From the NCBI GenBank assembly GCA_001599755.1, contig BCHX01000005.1, positions 814,800-878,799 of the forward strand: a DNA stretch of 64,000 bases, written 5' to 3'. Every line of letters starts with the position of its first letter. Position 1 is the first letter of the stretch. The notes beneath the pieces were generated by a model. That model did no database searches. It was not told where the DNA came from and was given only the letters and a program-made list of their open reading frames with translations. A program made the translations under genes and the position numbers. Positions 35,301 to 47,011 of the stretch are shown one piece after another. Source of the DNA: Gliomastix tumulicola (taxonomy: Eukaryota; Ascomycota; Sordariomycetes; Hypocreales; Bionectriaceae).

Positions 35301-36253
35301 ACGCCCCAAAATACCTAGATCATTGAAATTTCATGCCAAAATGTCCACCGAGGGCATCGTATAATTAATTTCTCAATAGTTGTCGAATTTTGACAGATGT
35401 CCTGGCCCAACAAAGAGGTCTGAAGCGGCGTTCTACAACTTGGGTACAAATGCTGCAACCTTTGGGTACGTACCGCACTATCCCCCCGCCTCCTCATCCC
35501 AACCTCAGGGTTGACGTGTGAATGGATGCATGCACTTACTACTATATTCAGTCGCTGGCAATTGGACCGTTCAGACGCTGCGCTGATGCATGTAGGAGAT
35601 GCGCAAAGCTCAGTGGTTGGCTGCTTATATTGCTTTGCATTATCGCCCGCTGCCAACTCTTCTCACCGGTCCTTCCGTGACTCTGACCTGCCAACACCTC
35701 CCAGTGCCTCTATCGCTGAAGAGTCCACTGAGCCCATCACATCACCCCCAACACCCCGCCTTCTGTCCACTAAAGTGTGACATGCATGCAAGCATCAGTT
35801 GTTATCGAGCTACGTATCTTTGTTTCTCCCACACCACAGCAACCACACCACCGGCCTCACCCTTTTGGCCCTGCCCCCCGAATTTTACGCGGCATGATCT
35901 TCCGAGGCGGGTGTTTTGGACGTACCCTTTAATATCGAGCGCCCTGCTCACTTGTTGTTCCCTGCTCTTCTCTTTCTTGTGTTCCTCCATCGCTCGCCAC
36001 CCCTGCGTACCACGACGACGACTCGGCTCTCTGAGACCTCCAGCCACCGACGTCGGTCCCACAAAGGAACCTCGAAGTACGACATCATCTTGTGGACTTT
36101 CCAGTAGGGACAGGTGGCAGCTGAACAGCTAGGCTGGAGAGGCTGGGCGGCTACTCCAAGTAACCAGGTGGGCTGACGTACGATTCGCAGGCAGATATAG
36201 CACTCCCACCGACGACGACTGCACATCGGCACTCTTCCCCACGGCAAGCCAAC
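32379..36253. other. Intergenic interval, no recognisable gene
   Basis: About 3.9 kb. A segment at 33276-33546 is open in several frames (a Glu-rich frame on plus, a hydrophobic one on minus) with a good minus-strand donor inside, but none matches a family I know. A hairpin lies at 34771-34795 within a locally AT-rich patch (34630-34930). The final 360 bases before the UBX-gene ATG contain no ATG on the plus strand, as expected of a leader. Confidence 0.5.
34771..34795. other. Hairpin with 10-bp perfect stem
   Basis: GTACTTGTAC and its reverse complement GTACAAGTAC flank a 5-base loop TCAAG, followed by another TACTACTAGT patch. It may belong to the dispersed GTACT/TACTAGTA family. Confidence 0.6.
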
Positions 36254-37927
36254 ATGGCCGACGTCGACATTGGACAGTTGACTCCGATCCAGCAGGAGGC
36301 GCTCCAGCAGTACACGCAGGTGACGGACCAGGAGGTCAACGATGCGGTTCCGATACTAGAGAGGTCGCAATGGAACGTGCAGGTATGACAAAGCTCGACG
36401 AGGCGCAGGCATCCCGCTTCTCCTCCGGACGAAGAGCTACCAAACTGACAGAGCAAATCAATCTCTTAGATCGCCATCGCCAAGTTCTTCGACGGCGAGG
36501 GCCCCGATCCCGTCGCCCAAGCCTTGGCCCATCAGCAGAACGCGCCGCCGACCTCGACCGCCCGCTTCGAGACCCTCCAGGATAGCCTCATGGCCGGCGA
36601 CCTGCCCCCTGCACCGGTTCGCGACCGCACCGATCCGGCGCCGCGCATCATCCCCCGGCAGCCCGTCACCCGCCGCACCGGCTGGTTCCTGGGCCTCGTC
36701 ATGAAGCCCATCGGCTGGGGCTTCACGGCGACGTCGGCCATCTTCCGCACGATCTGGTACCTCCTCTCGTGGCTGCCGGCGCCGCTGCGGCCGCGCGCCA
36801 TCACGAGGGGCCTGACCACGGGGTTCAAGAGCTCCGCGGGCCGCCGCATGCTGATGCCCCGGGACACGGCGGCGCGCTTCAAGCGCGAGTTCGACGAGGA
36901 GTACGGCGCCAACGAGCTCCCCTGGCACGAGGGCGGGCTCGCGCAGGCCCACGACCTGGCCAAGAGGGAGCTCAAGTTCCTGCTCGTCGTCCTGCTCTCC
37001 CCGGAGCACGACGAGACCGAGACCTTTATCCAGAACACGCTGCTCGACGCCGCCGTCATCGACTTCCTCCGGGACCCGACCAACAACATCATCCTCTGGG
37101 GCGGCAACGTCCTCGACTCCGAGGCCTTCCAGGTCGGCGTCGAGTACAACTGCAGCAAGTTCCCCTTCTCCGCCCTCGTCTGCCTGACGCCCAAGGAGGG
37201 TAGCACCCGCATGGGCATCGTCAGGCGGCTCGGCGGGCCCCTGCCGCCCACCACGTACATCACCGAGATCCAGAACGCCCTGGAGAAGTACGGCAGCGAC
37301 CTGGCCAGCGCCCGGGCGGAGCGCGTCGCCAACGAGGTCGCGAGGAGCATCCGCACCGAGCAGGACAACGCCTACGAACGCTCGCTCGCCATAGATCGGG
37401 AGCGCTCGCGTAGGCAGCGCGAGGCCGCGCAGGCTGCCGAGGCCAAGGAGAGGGCGGCCAAGGAGCGCGCCGCCGCCGCCGCCATCAAGGAGGAGAAGCG
37501 GCGTCAGTGGCGGGCGTGGCGGGCCACAAAGATCGTCCCTGAGCCGCCGGCCGGTGATAAGAACATCGTCCGCGTGGCCATCAAGCTGCCTGAGGGTTCC
37601 GGCGCGGGACGAGTTGTCCGACGGTTCCCCCAGGACGCGCCGCTGGAGGAGCTCTACGCATTCGTCGAGTGCTACGGAGTCGAGATCAACGCGGAGGAAG
37701 ACCAGAGCGATAGAGAGCACCCCGAGGACTACGAGCACGAGTATTCGTTCCGTGTGGCCTCCAACCTTCCCCGGGAGGTGTACAGCCCTAGCAAGACAGT
37801 CACGATGGGAGAGAAGATCGGTAGGTCCGGCAACCTCATCGTCGAGGACTTCACGGACGAGTCAGACGAGGAGGAAGGCGAGGATGAGGACGACGACCGT
37901 CTTCCAGAGGCAGTGTACACGAACTAA
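36254..37927 (+). CDS. UBXD8/FAF2-like UBA-UAS-UBX protein
   Basis: Exons 36254-36382 and 36470-37927 give 528 residues. Domain order fits the FAF2/UBXD8 (yeast Ubx2/Ubx3, fission yeast Ucp10) group: an N-terminal UBA-like helix bundle (residues about 5-55, LTPIQQEALQQYTQVT onward), a hydrophobic hairpin at about 110-150 (TGWFLGLVMKPIGWGF and IFRTIWYLLSWLP) that would insert into the ER or lipid-droplet membrane, a thioredoxin-like UAS domain (about 185-290, with the LLSPEHDETETF region), a charged Ala/Glu/Arg coiled coil (about 320-395) and a UBX domain (about 405-500, from VRVAIKLPEGS). Proteins of this type recruit the Cdc48/p97 ATPase to ubiquitinated ER proteins in ERAD. The C terminus is acidic. 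Which of the yeast paralogues it corresponds to is not resolved. Convergent with the SF3A1 gene. Confidence 0.9.
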
Positions 37928-38865
37928 GACGGGTGTTTACGACTTTTTTTTTCCTTCTTCTCTTTGGTTATTTTCTCTTTTGGTTATGGGATCACTTAGC
38001 GTTGTTAAATGTATCAGTCCTCGGTTGGGATACGAGCTGATCGAGTTGGATGCTCAGAGTCCCCGCGACAACGAGGAGGTTTTAGGACTAGGACTCACTT
38101 TTCTTTGTATTGAATGATTGGCTTATCACACACACTTGATTCTGCCCCCTAGTGTAGTTAGTACATGTGGCAATGAGTGTCTCTTTGGTAGTATGGCAGC
38201 CATCAGCCAATACATCTGGTTTGGAGTACGCCGCCGGTTCAGCAGTAAACAAAAAGCCAAGCCCCCAGTCAGTAATCCATACAGATTCTCTACTATTAGT
38301 CTTCTCTGTTGCAACCGCTGCCAACGCACGAGCCCCCCCGAGCTCGCCTTTCGGCGTCACACAAGTAATCCTAACTCCCTATCTTGGGCGTTCTATCACG
38401 CTCCGTTGTAAGACATTGAACGAGGATAAGCACTAGTTTGATCATGATGGCTCAATATTCATTGAAGAGAGAGTGAGAGTACTCTCCATAAGAGGCACGC
38501 CGCGATATACGTCTCTCTCCCTAGCTCAAAACATACAACACACACAATTCGGAGCGCCAGCGCCCTCAACATGACCCTTGTGTAAAGCGAACCATTCGCC
38601 TCTGCACCCAACGCCCGCAAAATGCAGTATGTGCACCTGCCAAACCTCCATTTTCCCTGGCGGATACAATATATGCACACGAGCCATTGACTCTCGACGC
38701 CGTTGATCGTCAGAATATAATGGCTCTACAAAGAAAGAAAAAAAGACAACTCTAGTGTGCGCTGGTAGATGTACAACCACTACCGACACGAGGCTCGTCA
38801 GCCACGAGATACCGCCCGTCGACACACCAAGTTCGCATTACTGTGAGGCCGTCACCGCCTCAGCG
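37928..38865. other. Convergent intergenic region between UBX gene and SF3A1
   Basis: About 940 bp between two stop codons, holding both 3' UTRs. It begins with a T/C-rich run after the UBX stop. No AATAAA and no further gene seen. Confidence 0.6.
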
Positions 38866-40612
38866 TCACTGCCCTCCATTGTACTTGCTGTGGATTTGGC
38901 GGATCTGATCATCAACACCCATGCCCACCTGCGAGGGCCACGTTTGAGCGGCATTCTCTGCACCAATCGGAACGCCCTCCACAGCGGCCTTCTTCCGGCG
39001 TGCCAGTTCGTCTTCTGACAAGGCTTGGCCAGTAACCGGGTCGAAGACATCGGTGCGCTGACTCGCCAGTCTCTTCAGGTTGTTGGCGACGTCGGCCGTC
39101 GATATGTTGGTTGACGCGTATCTCGACTCGGCCTTGGCCTTCTGCTCTTTCCATCTCGGGTCGAGCATTTCAACTACCAGAAAGGTTAGTATGCTTAGCT
39201 AGCCAACCCCCCGGGGAGGAAGAGTGTGGTGGTCAAGGGTGAAACGTACTTCGCATGTGCTCTTCCATCTCGGCCAGCGGAATCTGCTGCTTGCAGATAC
39301 TGCAAAGGGCCGTCTGTTGGCTCTGCCTAGCTGCCGCCCTCTGCGCAGCCCTGGGGATATAGTTCTCTCTGATCTTCATGGTGGCCGCGAAGCCCTTGGC
39401 CTCGGCCTGTGTCTGCTTCGTTCGTTCGCGGGCTGCCGTGCGCTCCTGGATCCGTCGCTCCTCCTCTTCCTGCTCTGCGGTGAGTGTCGGTTTCTGGGGT
39501 CCGTTGCTGGAGATGTTGTTGTTATTGTTGTTGTTGTTGTCGTCAACATCTGGCGGGGGCGTATACGGAGCAGCAGTGACTGGCTCTTCCGGTCCTAGCG
39601 GGGGAGCCCGGTGAACAGGGAGGTCTTGCTGGGAGTGGAGCTGTGCTGGCGGCAGTGCTGAAGGCGAGAAGTCCTCGCCGGGCATGGCTTCCTCGAGGCG
39701 CATGTTAGACGCGATCGAGGCCTTGTTCCTGTCCTCGAGGGACGCGTACTGCAGCTCGGCCAGGTTGGTCGGAGGTGGCAGGCCGGCGAGCTCATCGGAC
39801 TCTGCAAAATCAATGATCTCGACGACGACAAAGTCGCCCCAGTCGACGCGCGCAAAGTCGGCCTTCTTGCGCTCCTCCTCCTCCTCCTTCTGCTGCCGCT
39901 CGAGTTCCAGGTGCTTTGCGTAGTCAGCCCGCTGCCTGGCACGATGGAGGATCCGGCGTTTCTGGACGACGTTCTGGTTCAGCTCCTCCATCCGCTCCTG
40001 CTGCACCTTGCCGCCCTCGCCGTCGAGGCCGCCCGCGCGGAGGAGCAGCGTGTACTGGTCGATGGTGTGCTGGAAGAAGTTGTGGAAGGTGTGGTTCGGG
40101 ATGAGGAACTGGAATTGCGCGTTGCTAGCCTCGCGCTGGGCCAGCTGCGTTATGAACTGGCGTCCGTTCTTTGCAACAAAGAGGGCTGTCAGACGAATCA
40201 CATCCAAGTCTTTCTGGTTGATGCGCGGCATGCGCGGGGAGAATTGGAAGTCGGGGGGCTTGGGGGGCCCCTTGGGCTTCTCGGGGACGGGGACGGGGGT
40301 GGGAGCCTCACCAGCCCGCCCTGCCGCGACGACGGTGCCGCGTCCGGCCTTGACCTCGCTCAGTCTCCACGTGTAGAAGGCGAAGTAGGCGTCCGATTCG
40401 TTAAGGAAACTAAACTTGGGATTCGTGCGCTCCTTCTCCCGGATCCGGTCCTCGAACAGGGCGCCGTTGCGTGCGACGTAGCCAGCCGTCTTCTCGAGGA
40501 TGTTCCGGATCTCGCGCGGCGGCAGCACAATGCCGGTGGGTGGCTTGATGTCATCGAGCGCCGCGGCCGCGTCGCCGTTTGTCGCGCTGCCGTTTGTCGC
40601 GCCCGCCGCCAT
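38866..40612 (-). CDS. SF3A1: Splicing factor 3A subunit 1 (Prp21/SF3A1)
   Basis: Two exons on the complement, 40612-39250 and 39173-38866, give 556 residues. The intron has donor GTACGT, a perfect TACTAAC branch site and a TAG acceptor. Two SURP (SWAP) modules are visible: residues about 33-90 (IRNILEKTAGYVARNG onward) and about 139-196 (IRLTALFVAKNGRQF onward). In SF3A1 the second binds SF3A3. A charged middle (about 210-260) leads to the Prp21-like core WGDFVVVEIIDF. Near the end, CSICKQQIPLAEMEEHMR continues across the splice into IEMLDPRWKEQ, a conserved SF3A1 signature. The C-terminal ubiquitin-like domain of animal SF3A1 is absent, as expected in many fungi. An Asn run lies near residue 363. 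It is part of the U2 snRNP and needed for pre-spliceosome assembly. Confidence 0.93.
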
Positions 40613-41380
40613 CGTTTGTCTGGGCCGTGGTGGGAGGAGTGTTTGAGGGAGGGCGTGACTGTAATTCCAGAGGAACGGGTTGGTTGCACAACGAGGAGAA
40701 ATTTCATACTACTACTAGTGGGAGTAGTTCGGGGCGCTTCGCTTGGAGACCCACAGCGCTACGTTAGGGCGTTTTTCCCAGCCGGATCATTGTTAAACCG
40801 GCCGCGTCTGCATGCGACGTTTGAGTTTGGTGCTAGTGATCGACAATGCATGTGAAAAATGTGACCTGTCCCCCGGGTCCCAAGGGATGCTGCATGTCTA
40901 GCCTAGCTTCTACGCTGCACGTTGTCTGTGACTGCAACGCTGATCCCGCGCTCCAAGACATCTGTAGAACTGTAGAACAGTGCCCCCCCCAGGAGCACCT
41001 GTATGCCAGGATTACCGTGAGTAACTGGGGCAGACCACTTGCAAGGAAGATGACTCCAGACTTCGGCCGACTGGCTCGTAGCGCATGAGGATAAATATGG
41101 AGCACTAGTCAGAAGGTTTCAGGCGGGTCGGTGTCTCGATCCCCTGCCCCAACTCTTCCCTCCTACAACAACTCGGACACTGGAACTGGGCCATTGACAA
41201 TCAATCTCATCCTCCCGCATCAATTGCGCTGCGCCGACACGCCCGTCATAGTGCGCGTGCGTTATGATTAGTCGCTGCGGACTGATCTCTGTCGTGGGAG
41301 CTCCGTTGACACGGGGCTTTGTCTGTCCGACACCGACATGAGGCTGCCCTCTTCGGTGCAATCCACGTTCTACCGCCGCC
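40613..41380. promoter_or_regulatory. Shared divergent promoter of SF3A1 and the unknown nuclear-type gene
   Basis: About 770 bp between two opposite start codons. A TACTACTACTAGT patch lies at about 40706-40720, close to SF3A1. No TATA or CCAAT box is obvious in either direction. Confidence 0.45.
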
Positions 41381-42889
41381 ATGGTTGAAACCAGAGCCCA
41401 GGGTGCCTCCAAGAGGGGGCGCGACCAAGAGGATCAAGGTGAGTTTCGATCAAGCGCCAATTCAATTAATTGTAGATGGAGCGCAGACTTACGATGAGCA
41501 GAGGAAGGAGGCCCATCGCGCGAGCCCCAACGCCAGAAGAGAGGCCATCAGTCTCTGCAGGGCTCTCCTGCGCAGGGCAAACGCCGGAAGCGAACCATCA
41601 AAGACGAGCCAAACGCTCAACCCGAATCATCAACAACTACGAGGCAGCAGCGGGCGGCGAGACCCTCCGCTGCTGAGGACGCGCTGGTGGACTCGGCGCA
41701 CTTCGAACCCGACCCAAGTAACCCAATTGATTTCTGGAGAAGAGAGGGACGGTGGCCGAACCAGCTCTTCACCCCTGGAGAGGAGCCGTCGACGTCGCTC
41801 AACCAATCACTGCATCACGGTGGGCGCGCACGACCGGCAACTCCCCTGGCTAAGGTATCCCTGGATAAGAGATGGCGCAAGGAGAAGAACACCCCGTATC
41901 GAGACCCTCGCTATGAGTTCATCATGAGAGGCAAAGGAACCTTTATGCACACATCGCCGCTAGGAGTCACTGATGAGAGCCTCCAAACATGCCGAGACCT
42001 GCTAAGCGGGACTCAGCCGTGCCCAGAGGGAACCATCTTTGATGACGCCGTCTTCGAGACTGCCTGCGGAAACCTTCAAGGCAGGAATGAGTTGAGGGTC
42101 ATTCAAGACCTAACCCGACTCATCATCCCTGCGGCAGAGACCCTTGCCCTCTACGACACAGAGCATCGCTATGATGTCTTGATTGAAACTTTCAACGAGG
42201 GCTGGCACAACTCGTTCCCCCTTCTGGGAACCCACCCCCAGCCCGATTACTCTGTTGGGTTTCAACGCGACTCGTTCACGGAGGAACAGCTTCTCAAGAT
42301 ATCGCCATTCATCAGGGAGTTCCTGGGCAGCGATGTGTCCTACTTCACGGCCACCTACGACATGTACTTCCCCTTTCTGGCATGCGAGGTCTACTGTGGG
42401 GCCGAAGGGCTGGATGTCGCAGACCGCCAGAACACACACTCCTCGACGATTGCGGCACGAGGTGTTGCAGAGCTCTTCCAGCTTCTAGGACGCGAGGAAG
42501 AGGTCCACCGGAAGATTGTTGCCTTTTCCGTCTCACACGATCACCAGGGTGTGCGAATCTACGGCTGCTACCCCGTCTTTCACGACGACCGAAAGGCCGT
42601 CGAGTTCTTCCGCCATCCCATCCATGCGTTTGACCTGACGGAGGTGGATAGTCAAGGCCGTTGGGCAGCGTACAGATTTACCAAGAATCTCTACGAAAAT
42701 TGGATGCCTGAGCACTTCCAATGGATCTGCTCGGCCCTCGACCAGCTCCCACCCGTCGACGCGGACGAGGTTCCAGCGCTGTCTGCGTCGGACACCGGAT
42801 CCTCCCAGGGACAAGAGAAGCCGACCGCGTCTGACGTGGACTCGGCATCCGAGCCTCTGGAGGAGGGGAGTCATGCCGTCAAGGCTTGA
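41381..42889 (+). CDS. Fungal protein of unknown function with basic nuclear-type N terminus
   Basis: Exons 41381-41438 and 41502-42889 give 481 residues. A different acceptor at 41475 opens another frame that does not continue into the conserved part. Only the acceptor after 41501 joins MVETRAQGASKRGRDQEDQ to the long C-terminal frame. The N-terminal 110 residues are basic and disordered and include GKRRKRTIKDEP, a likely nuclear localisation signal. The rest (about 155-445) is a folded region with YRDPRYEFIMRGKGTFM, ELRVIQDLTRLIIPAAE, PQPDYSVGFQRDSF and FPFLACEVYCGAEGLDVADR. This pattern resembles a fungal family that I recall as DUF7924. Conserved Asp and Glu positions (PDYSVGF, LACEVYC) hint at a PD-(D/E)xK nuclease-like fold, but that is inference. 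Divergent from SF3A1. Confidence 0.8.
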
Positions 42890-43813
42890 GCGTGACGACG
42901 ACGATGGAGGCCCAAGGGGCATTTCTTTTACTGTCACTACCCAGTTGCTTATGGCTTTTGATTTTCTTTTTGGATATGCAGGGTGAGTGAGGGTTGCAGA
43001 GGCATCATCAGTATTGGATTTTCTTCTGTTTTTACTGCAATATGTTATGAACACCGTCACTATCGGCAGTATTGGTAATGTTCAGGGGTAACTTGACCCA
43101 ATGGCTTGGATGTCTGCGAACTGCCAGTATGGAACATTGGAGGTCTTAACCAAATTGTATCATTATTTTTTGTCCATACGTTGCGGAACCGGAACTGCCA
43201 ATTGAAAGTGGAATTTACAGTTTGAGTTGCTCCTGCCGTTGGGCCGATCTGCTGTTGTTAGCAGTTGAGGCAGGAGCAAACGAGCAACCTAAAGCATGTG
43301 CTGCCAGTGCTGACTAAGTTTGGGCGTTCCTTCCCCGAACAGTGAAGATCCTCCCAACCATGCCAACCAATCAGAGCCCCGCTCTCAGCTCGCCTCCAGC
43401 TGGACCCTTGACCCCCTTATTCGTCGTATTATTGACTGCCATTTTATCGAACCGTGTTCTTTGCAGACACGAAAGGAGTCGTTCTCACCCCGCAACACCT
43501 CTTCGTTTTTCTCTTCTCTCTCTCTCTCTCTCTCATGATTTAATAACTTCTTCCTCTTCGTCCGTATAGTGCAAGCTGGCAAGTGTTCCTAATGTGGAGT
43601 GCTTGATCCCTTGTCAGCAGCCCTGGCCCTCTCTTTCTTCGACACTCTCCTTAACGACCCGTTTTCGCAAGCTTCCAAAATTCCCCTTGTCGATCCAGTG
43701 CGATTGACCAATCCCTCACCGCCAACCTCGACTCCGACAACACCTCTGTCCGTAATCTGCTGTTGCGACGACGACCTAAGCTCCTCGAGCTTCGGACTCG
43801 CCCACGCCTCACG
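42890..43813. other. Intergenic region upstream of the mannosyltransferase
   Basis: About 920 bp. It holds the 3' flank of the preceding gene, a CCAATCA box at 43367-43373 and a pure TC run at about 43517-43534, typical of strong fungal core promoters. The last 220 bases before the ATG contain no other ATG. Confidence 0.6.
43367..43373 (+). promoter_or_regulatory. CCAATCA box upstream of the mannosyltransferase
   Basis: CCAATCA lies about 440 bp upstream of the ATG and about 150 bp upstream of the TC-rich core-promoter run. Confidence 0.4.
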
Positions 43814-46800
43814 ATGGGTAAATCGAATACGGCCCGGGGTAGGAGCCCGCTGCCTCCCTCCGAGAACCCTCCCCAGTCGCCTGCGACCCTCGCCGTCCCG
43901 GACGCTGCGAAGCCCCGTTCCAAGTCTCGATCCAAGTCGCGCTCCAAGTCGCGCTCCAAGAACAAGAACAAGAGCAACAAGGGCAAGAAGAGCACGCTCT
44001 ATACGTCGCAGGGTGTGCAGGATCACGATGTCTTCCTGCTCCCCGTCTCCGACTACGTGGTTGCGCTGGCTCTGACCGCCGTCGCCACCGTTGTTCGCCT
44101 CTATAAAATCTACCAGCCCACCAGCGTCGTCTTTGACGAAGTTCAGTGAGTTTTTGTGCTCTCCCCCCCCCCCCCCCCCCTTCCCCCCAATGGAGGGAGA
44201 TCTCGGCAAACGTGTGTTACTTGGGGGACTGAAGCTGATTGTGCCTTTTTTTTTTTTTTGCGTCTCTAGCTTTGGCGGTTTCGCTTCCAAGTATATTAAG
44301 GGCAAGTTCTTCATGGACGTCCACCCTCCCCTCGCCAAGATGCTCATTGCCTTGACTGGGTGGCTCGCTGGTTTTGATGGAAAGTTTGATTTCAAGGAGA
44401 TCGGCAAGGACTATATCGAGCCTGGCGTTCCCTACGTCGCGATGCGCATGTTCCCTGCCCTCTGCGGTGTGCTGCTGGCTCCTTTCATGTTCCTGACTCT
44501 CAAGACTGTTGGTTGCCGCACCATGACTGCCGCCATGGGATCTGGTCTCATCATCTTTGGTACGTCACTCTCGAGCCAGAACTCCCCTTTGTCATTGCTA
44601 ACCGAAATCTTAGAGAACGGCCTGCTGACTCAAGCTCGACTGATCCTTCTCGACTCGCCCCTGGTCTGCGCCACTGGTTTCACTGCTCTTGCATTCAACG
44701 CCTTCACCAACCAGCATGAGCAGGGCCCCTCCAAGGCATTCTCCCCCAGCTGGTGGTTCTGGCTGATCAACACTGGTCTCGGTCTCGGCATCACCCTCAG
44801 CATCAAGTGGGTTGGTCTTTTCACCATTGCCTGGGTCGGATCCTTGACTATCCTCCAGCTCTGGATCCTGCTTGGTGACCACCAGAATGTCTCTTTGCGC
44901 CTCTGGTCCAAGCACGTCGCGGCCCGAGTCTTCGCCCTCATCGTCATTCCTCTTGGCTTCTACATGGCCATGTTCGCGATCCACTTCGTGTGCCTCGTCA
45001 ACCCTGGAGATGGCGATGGCTTCATGAGCTCCGAGTTCCAGTCGACACTCAACAACAAGGGCATGAAGAGTGTCGCTGCTGACGTTGTCCTGGGCAGCCG
45101 AGTGACGATCCGACACGTTAACACCCAAGGCGGTTATCTTCACTCGCATCCCCTCATGTATCCCACCGGTAGCAAGCAGCAGCAGATCACTCTCTACCCC
45201 CACAAGGACGAGAACAACGTCTGGCTGCTCGAGAACCAGACCCAGCCCCTTGGCGTCGATGGAGAGCCCATCAACGGCACCAATGCCTGGGACCTTCTCC
45301 CCGAGCCTGAGTATATCAAGGACGGCATGTCTCTCCGCCTCTACCACACCAACACCAACCGTCGCCTGCACTCGCACGATGTTCGTCCCCCCGTCACCGA
45401 GGCTGACTGGCAGAACGAGGTCTCTGCATACGGCTTTGAGGGCTTCGAAGGTGATGCCAACGACTACTTCCGTGTTGAGATTGTCAAGAAGAAGTCCAAG
45501 AGCGGCGCCGCTCAGGAGCGTCTCCGAACCATCGAGACCAAGTTCAGGCTTGTCCATGTTATGACCGGCTGCGTTCTTTTCTCTCACAAAGTCAAGCTCC
45601 CCGACTGGGCCTCTGAGCAGCAAGAGGTGACCTGTGCTCGCGGCGGTTCCCTCCCTAACAGTTTGTGGTACATCGAGGGCAACACCAGCCCCCATCTGGG
45701 CGAAGGTGCCGAGAAGGTCAACTATCATAAGCCCGGTTTCTTCAGCAAGTTCTGGGAGCTTCACAAGGTCATGTGGAGGACCAACGCCGGTCTGACGGAC
45801 TCGCACGCTTGGGACTCTCGTCCGGAGTCGTGGCCCATCCTGCGCCGTGGTATCAACTTCTGGGGCCGGAGCCACACTCAGGTCTACCTCCTTGGCAACC
45901 CCATCATCTGGTGGTCATCGTCCGCTGCCATCGTCACCTGGGCTGTCTTCAAGGCCGTGGCCATTGTCCGCTGGCAGCGCAGCTGCAACGACTACTCGAG
46001 CACCACCTTCAAGCGCTTCGACTACGAGATCGGCTCCTCCGTCCTGGGCTGGGCCTTCCACTACTTCCCCTTCTACCTCATGAAGCGTCAGCTCTTCCTG
46101 CACCACTACTTCCCCGCCCTGTACTTCGCCGTCATCGCCCTGAGCCAGACCTTTGACTTTGCCACGGCCCGTCTCCCTGGACTCGGCAAGACGGAGCGTT
46201 CTGTCCTCAACAAGGTCGCTACCGTCTCCTTCCTCGTCCTCTCTGGCGTGGTCTTCATGCTCTTCTCTCCTCTCGCGTATGGCACTCCCTGGACCAAGGC
46301 CGAGTGCAAGCGTCTCAAGGTCTTCTCCTCCTGGGACTTTGACTGCAAGACCTTCCACGACTCTGTAAGTTTTCTCACAAACATTAAGAACCTACGTACC
46401 TAGTATGTGGTACGCTTTACTAACAACCTTCATAGCTTGATCAGTACACCATGCTCACTGTCCAGGCCGGCACCCCCAACAGCGCCACCCCCTCTTCCCA
46501 GGCATCTGACACTCAGGCTGCTGGCCACGAAGCTCCTGCTGCTGCTGTCCCTGAAGCCAAGGAGGCTAAGAAGGGCGAGCCCAAGCAGCCCGAGGCTGAG
46601 GCAGGCATCTCCGGAGCCCCCCAGGCCGCTCAACCCAAGGTCGTCTCCAAGGAGGAGACGGTTGAGTATCGCGACCAGGACGGCAACCTTCTGAACGAGG
46701 AGCAGGTCGCCGCTCTCGAGGGCAAGGTCAAGTTCGAGACCAAGTACGAGACGCGGACGCGCGTCATCGACGAGGCCGGCAACGAGATCCGCGAGGGTGT

Positions 46801-47011
46801 CGCCCCGCCTCACCCTGATGTCGAGGGCGTCGACCGCGAGACAGTCAAGAAGGCCGAGGGCGGGGATGCCCCTCCTCCTCCTCCTCCTCCTCCCCCGGCG
46901 CCGCCCGCTCAAGACGCCGCCGCCAGCCAAGAGGGCGAGAAGGAGGCGGAGCAGGAGCAGGCCAAGCCGGCGAGCGAGGGCAAGGAGGCTACTGGTCACG
47001 ACGAGCTGTAG
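43814..47011 (+). CDS. pmt1: Dolichyl-phosphate-mannose protein mannosyltransferase, PMT1/2-type, with C-terminal HDEL
   Basis: Exons 43814-44145, 44270-44559, 44614-46364 and 46436-47011 give 982 residues. A basic Lys/Arg/Ser-rich N terminus (residues about 35-60) precedes the first membrane segment. VVFDEVHFGGF places the catalytic Asp108-Glu109 of the GT39 family in the first lumenal loop, followed by FFMDVHPPLAKML. Hydrophobic segments cover about 70-340, then a lumenal MIR region (about 360-565, from VVLGSRVTIRHVNTQGGYLH), then further membrane segments (about 615-780). After these comes a 190-residue hydrophilic tail with a run of prolines, ending in GHDEL. The enzyme transfers mannose from dolichol phosphate to Ser/Thr of secretory proteins in the ER. 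The PMT1 assignment over PMT2 rests on the long tail and is tentative. In known Pmt topology the C terminus is lumenal, so HDEL could work as a retrieval signal. Intron 1 carries C18 and T14 runs. Confidence 0.92.
44163..44259. repeat. C18 and T14 homopolymers within the first mannosyltransferase intron
   Basis: C18 at 44163-44180 and T14 at 44246-44259 lie in the 124-nt first intron. The T run ends 10 bases before the acceptor and can act as its pyrimidine tract. Confidence 0.85.

Noticed and set aside
36458..37738. 426-codon minus-strand frame across the UBX gene
   Set aside because: Antisense shadow of a GC-rich gene with recognisable UBA, UAS and UBX domains.
39911..40855. 314-codon plus-strand frame over SF3A1
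   Set aside because: Antisense of the two SURP modules; no family resemblance of its own.
41476..41676. Alternative acceptor at 41475 in the unknown nuclear-type gene
   Set aside because: It leads into frames that stop or do not connect to the conserved C-terminal region; the acceptor after 41501 restores the frame.
44610..45875. 421-codon open frame on the minus strand inside the mannosyltransferase
   Set aside because: It is the antisense of the conserved MIR and membrane regions. The plus-strand protein has clear GT39 signatures, and the frame is open only because of codon bias.
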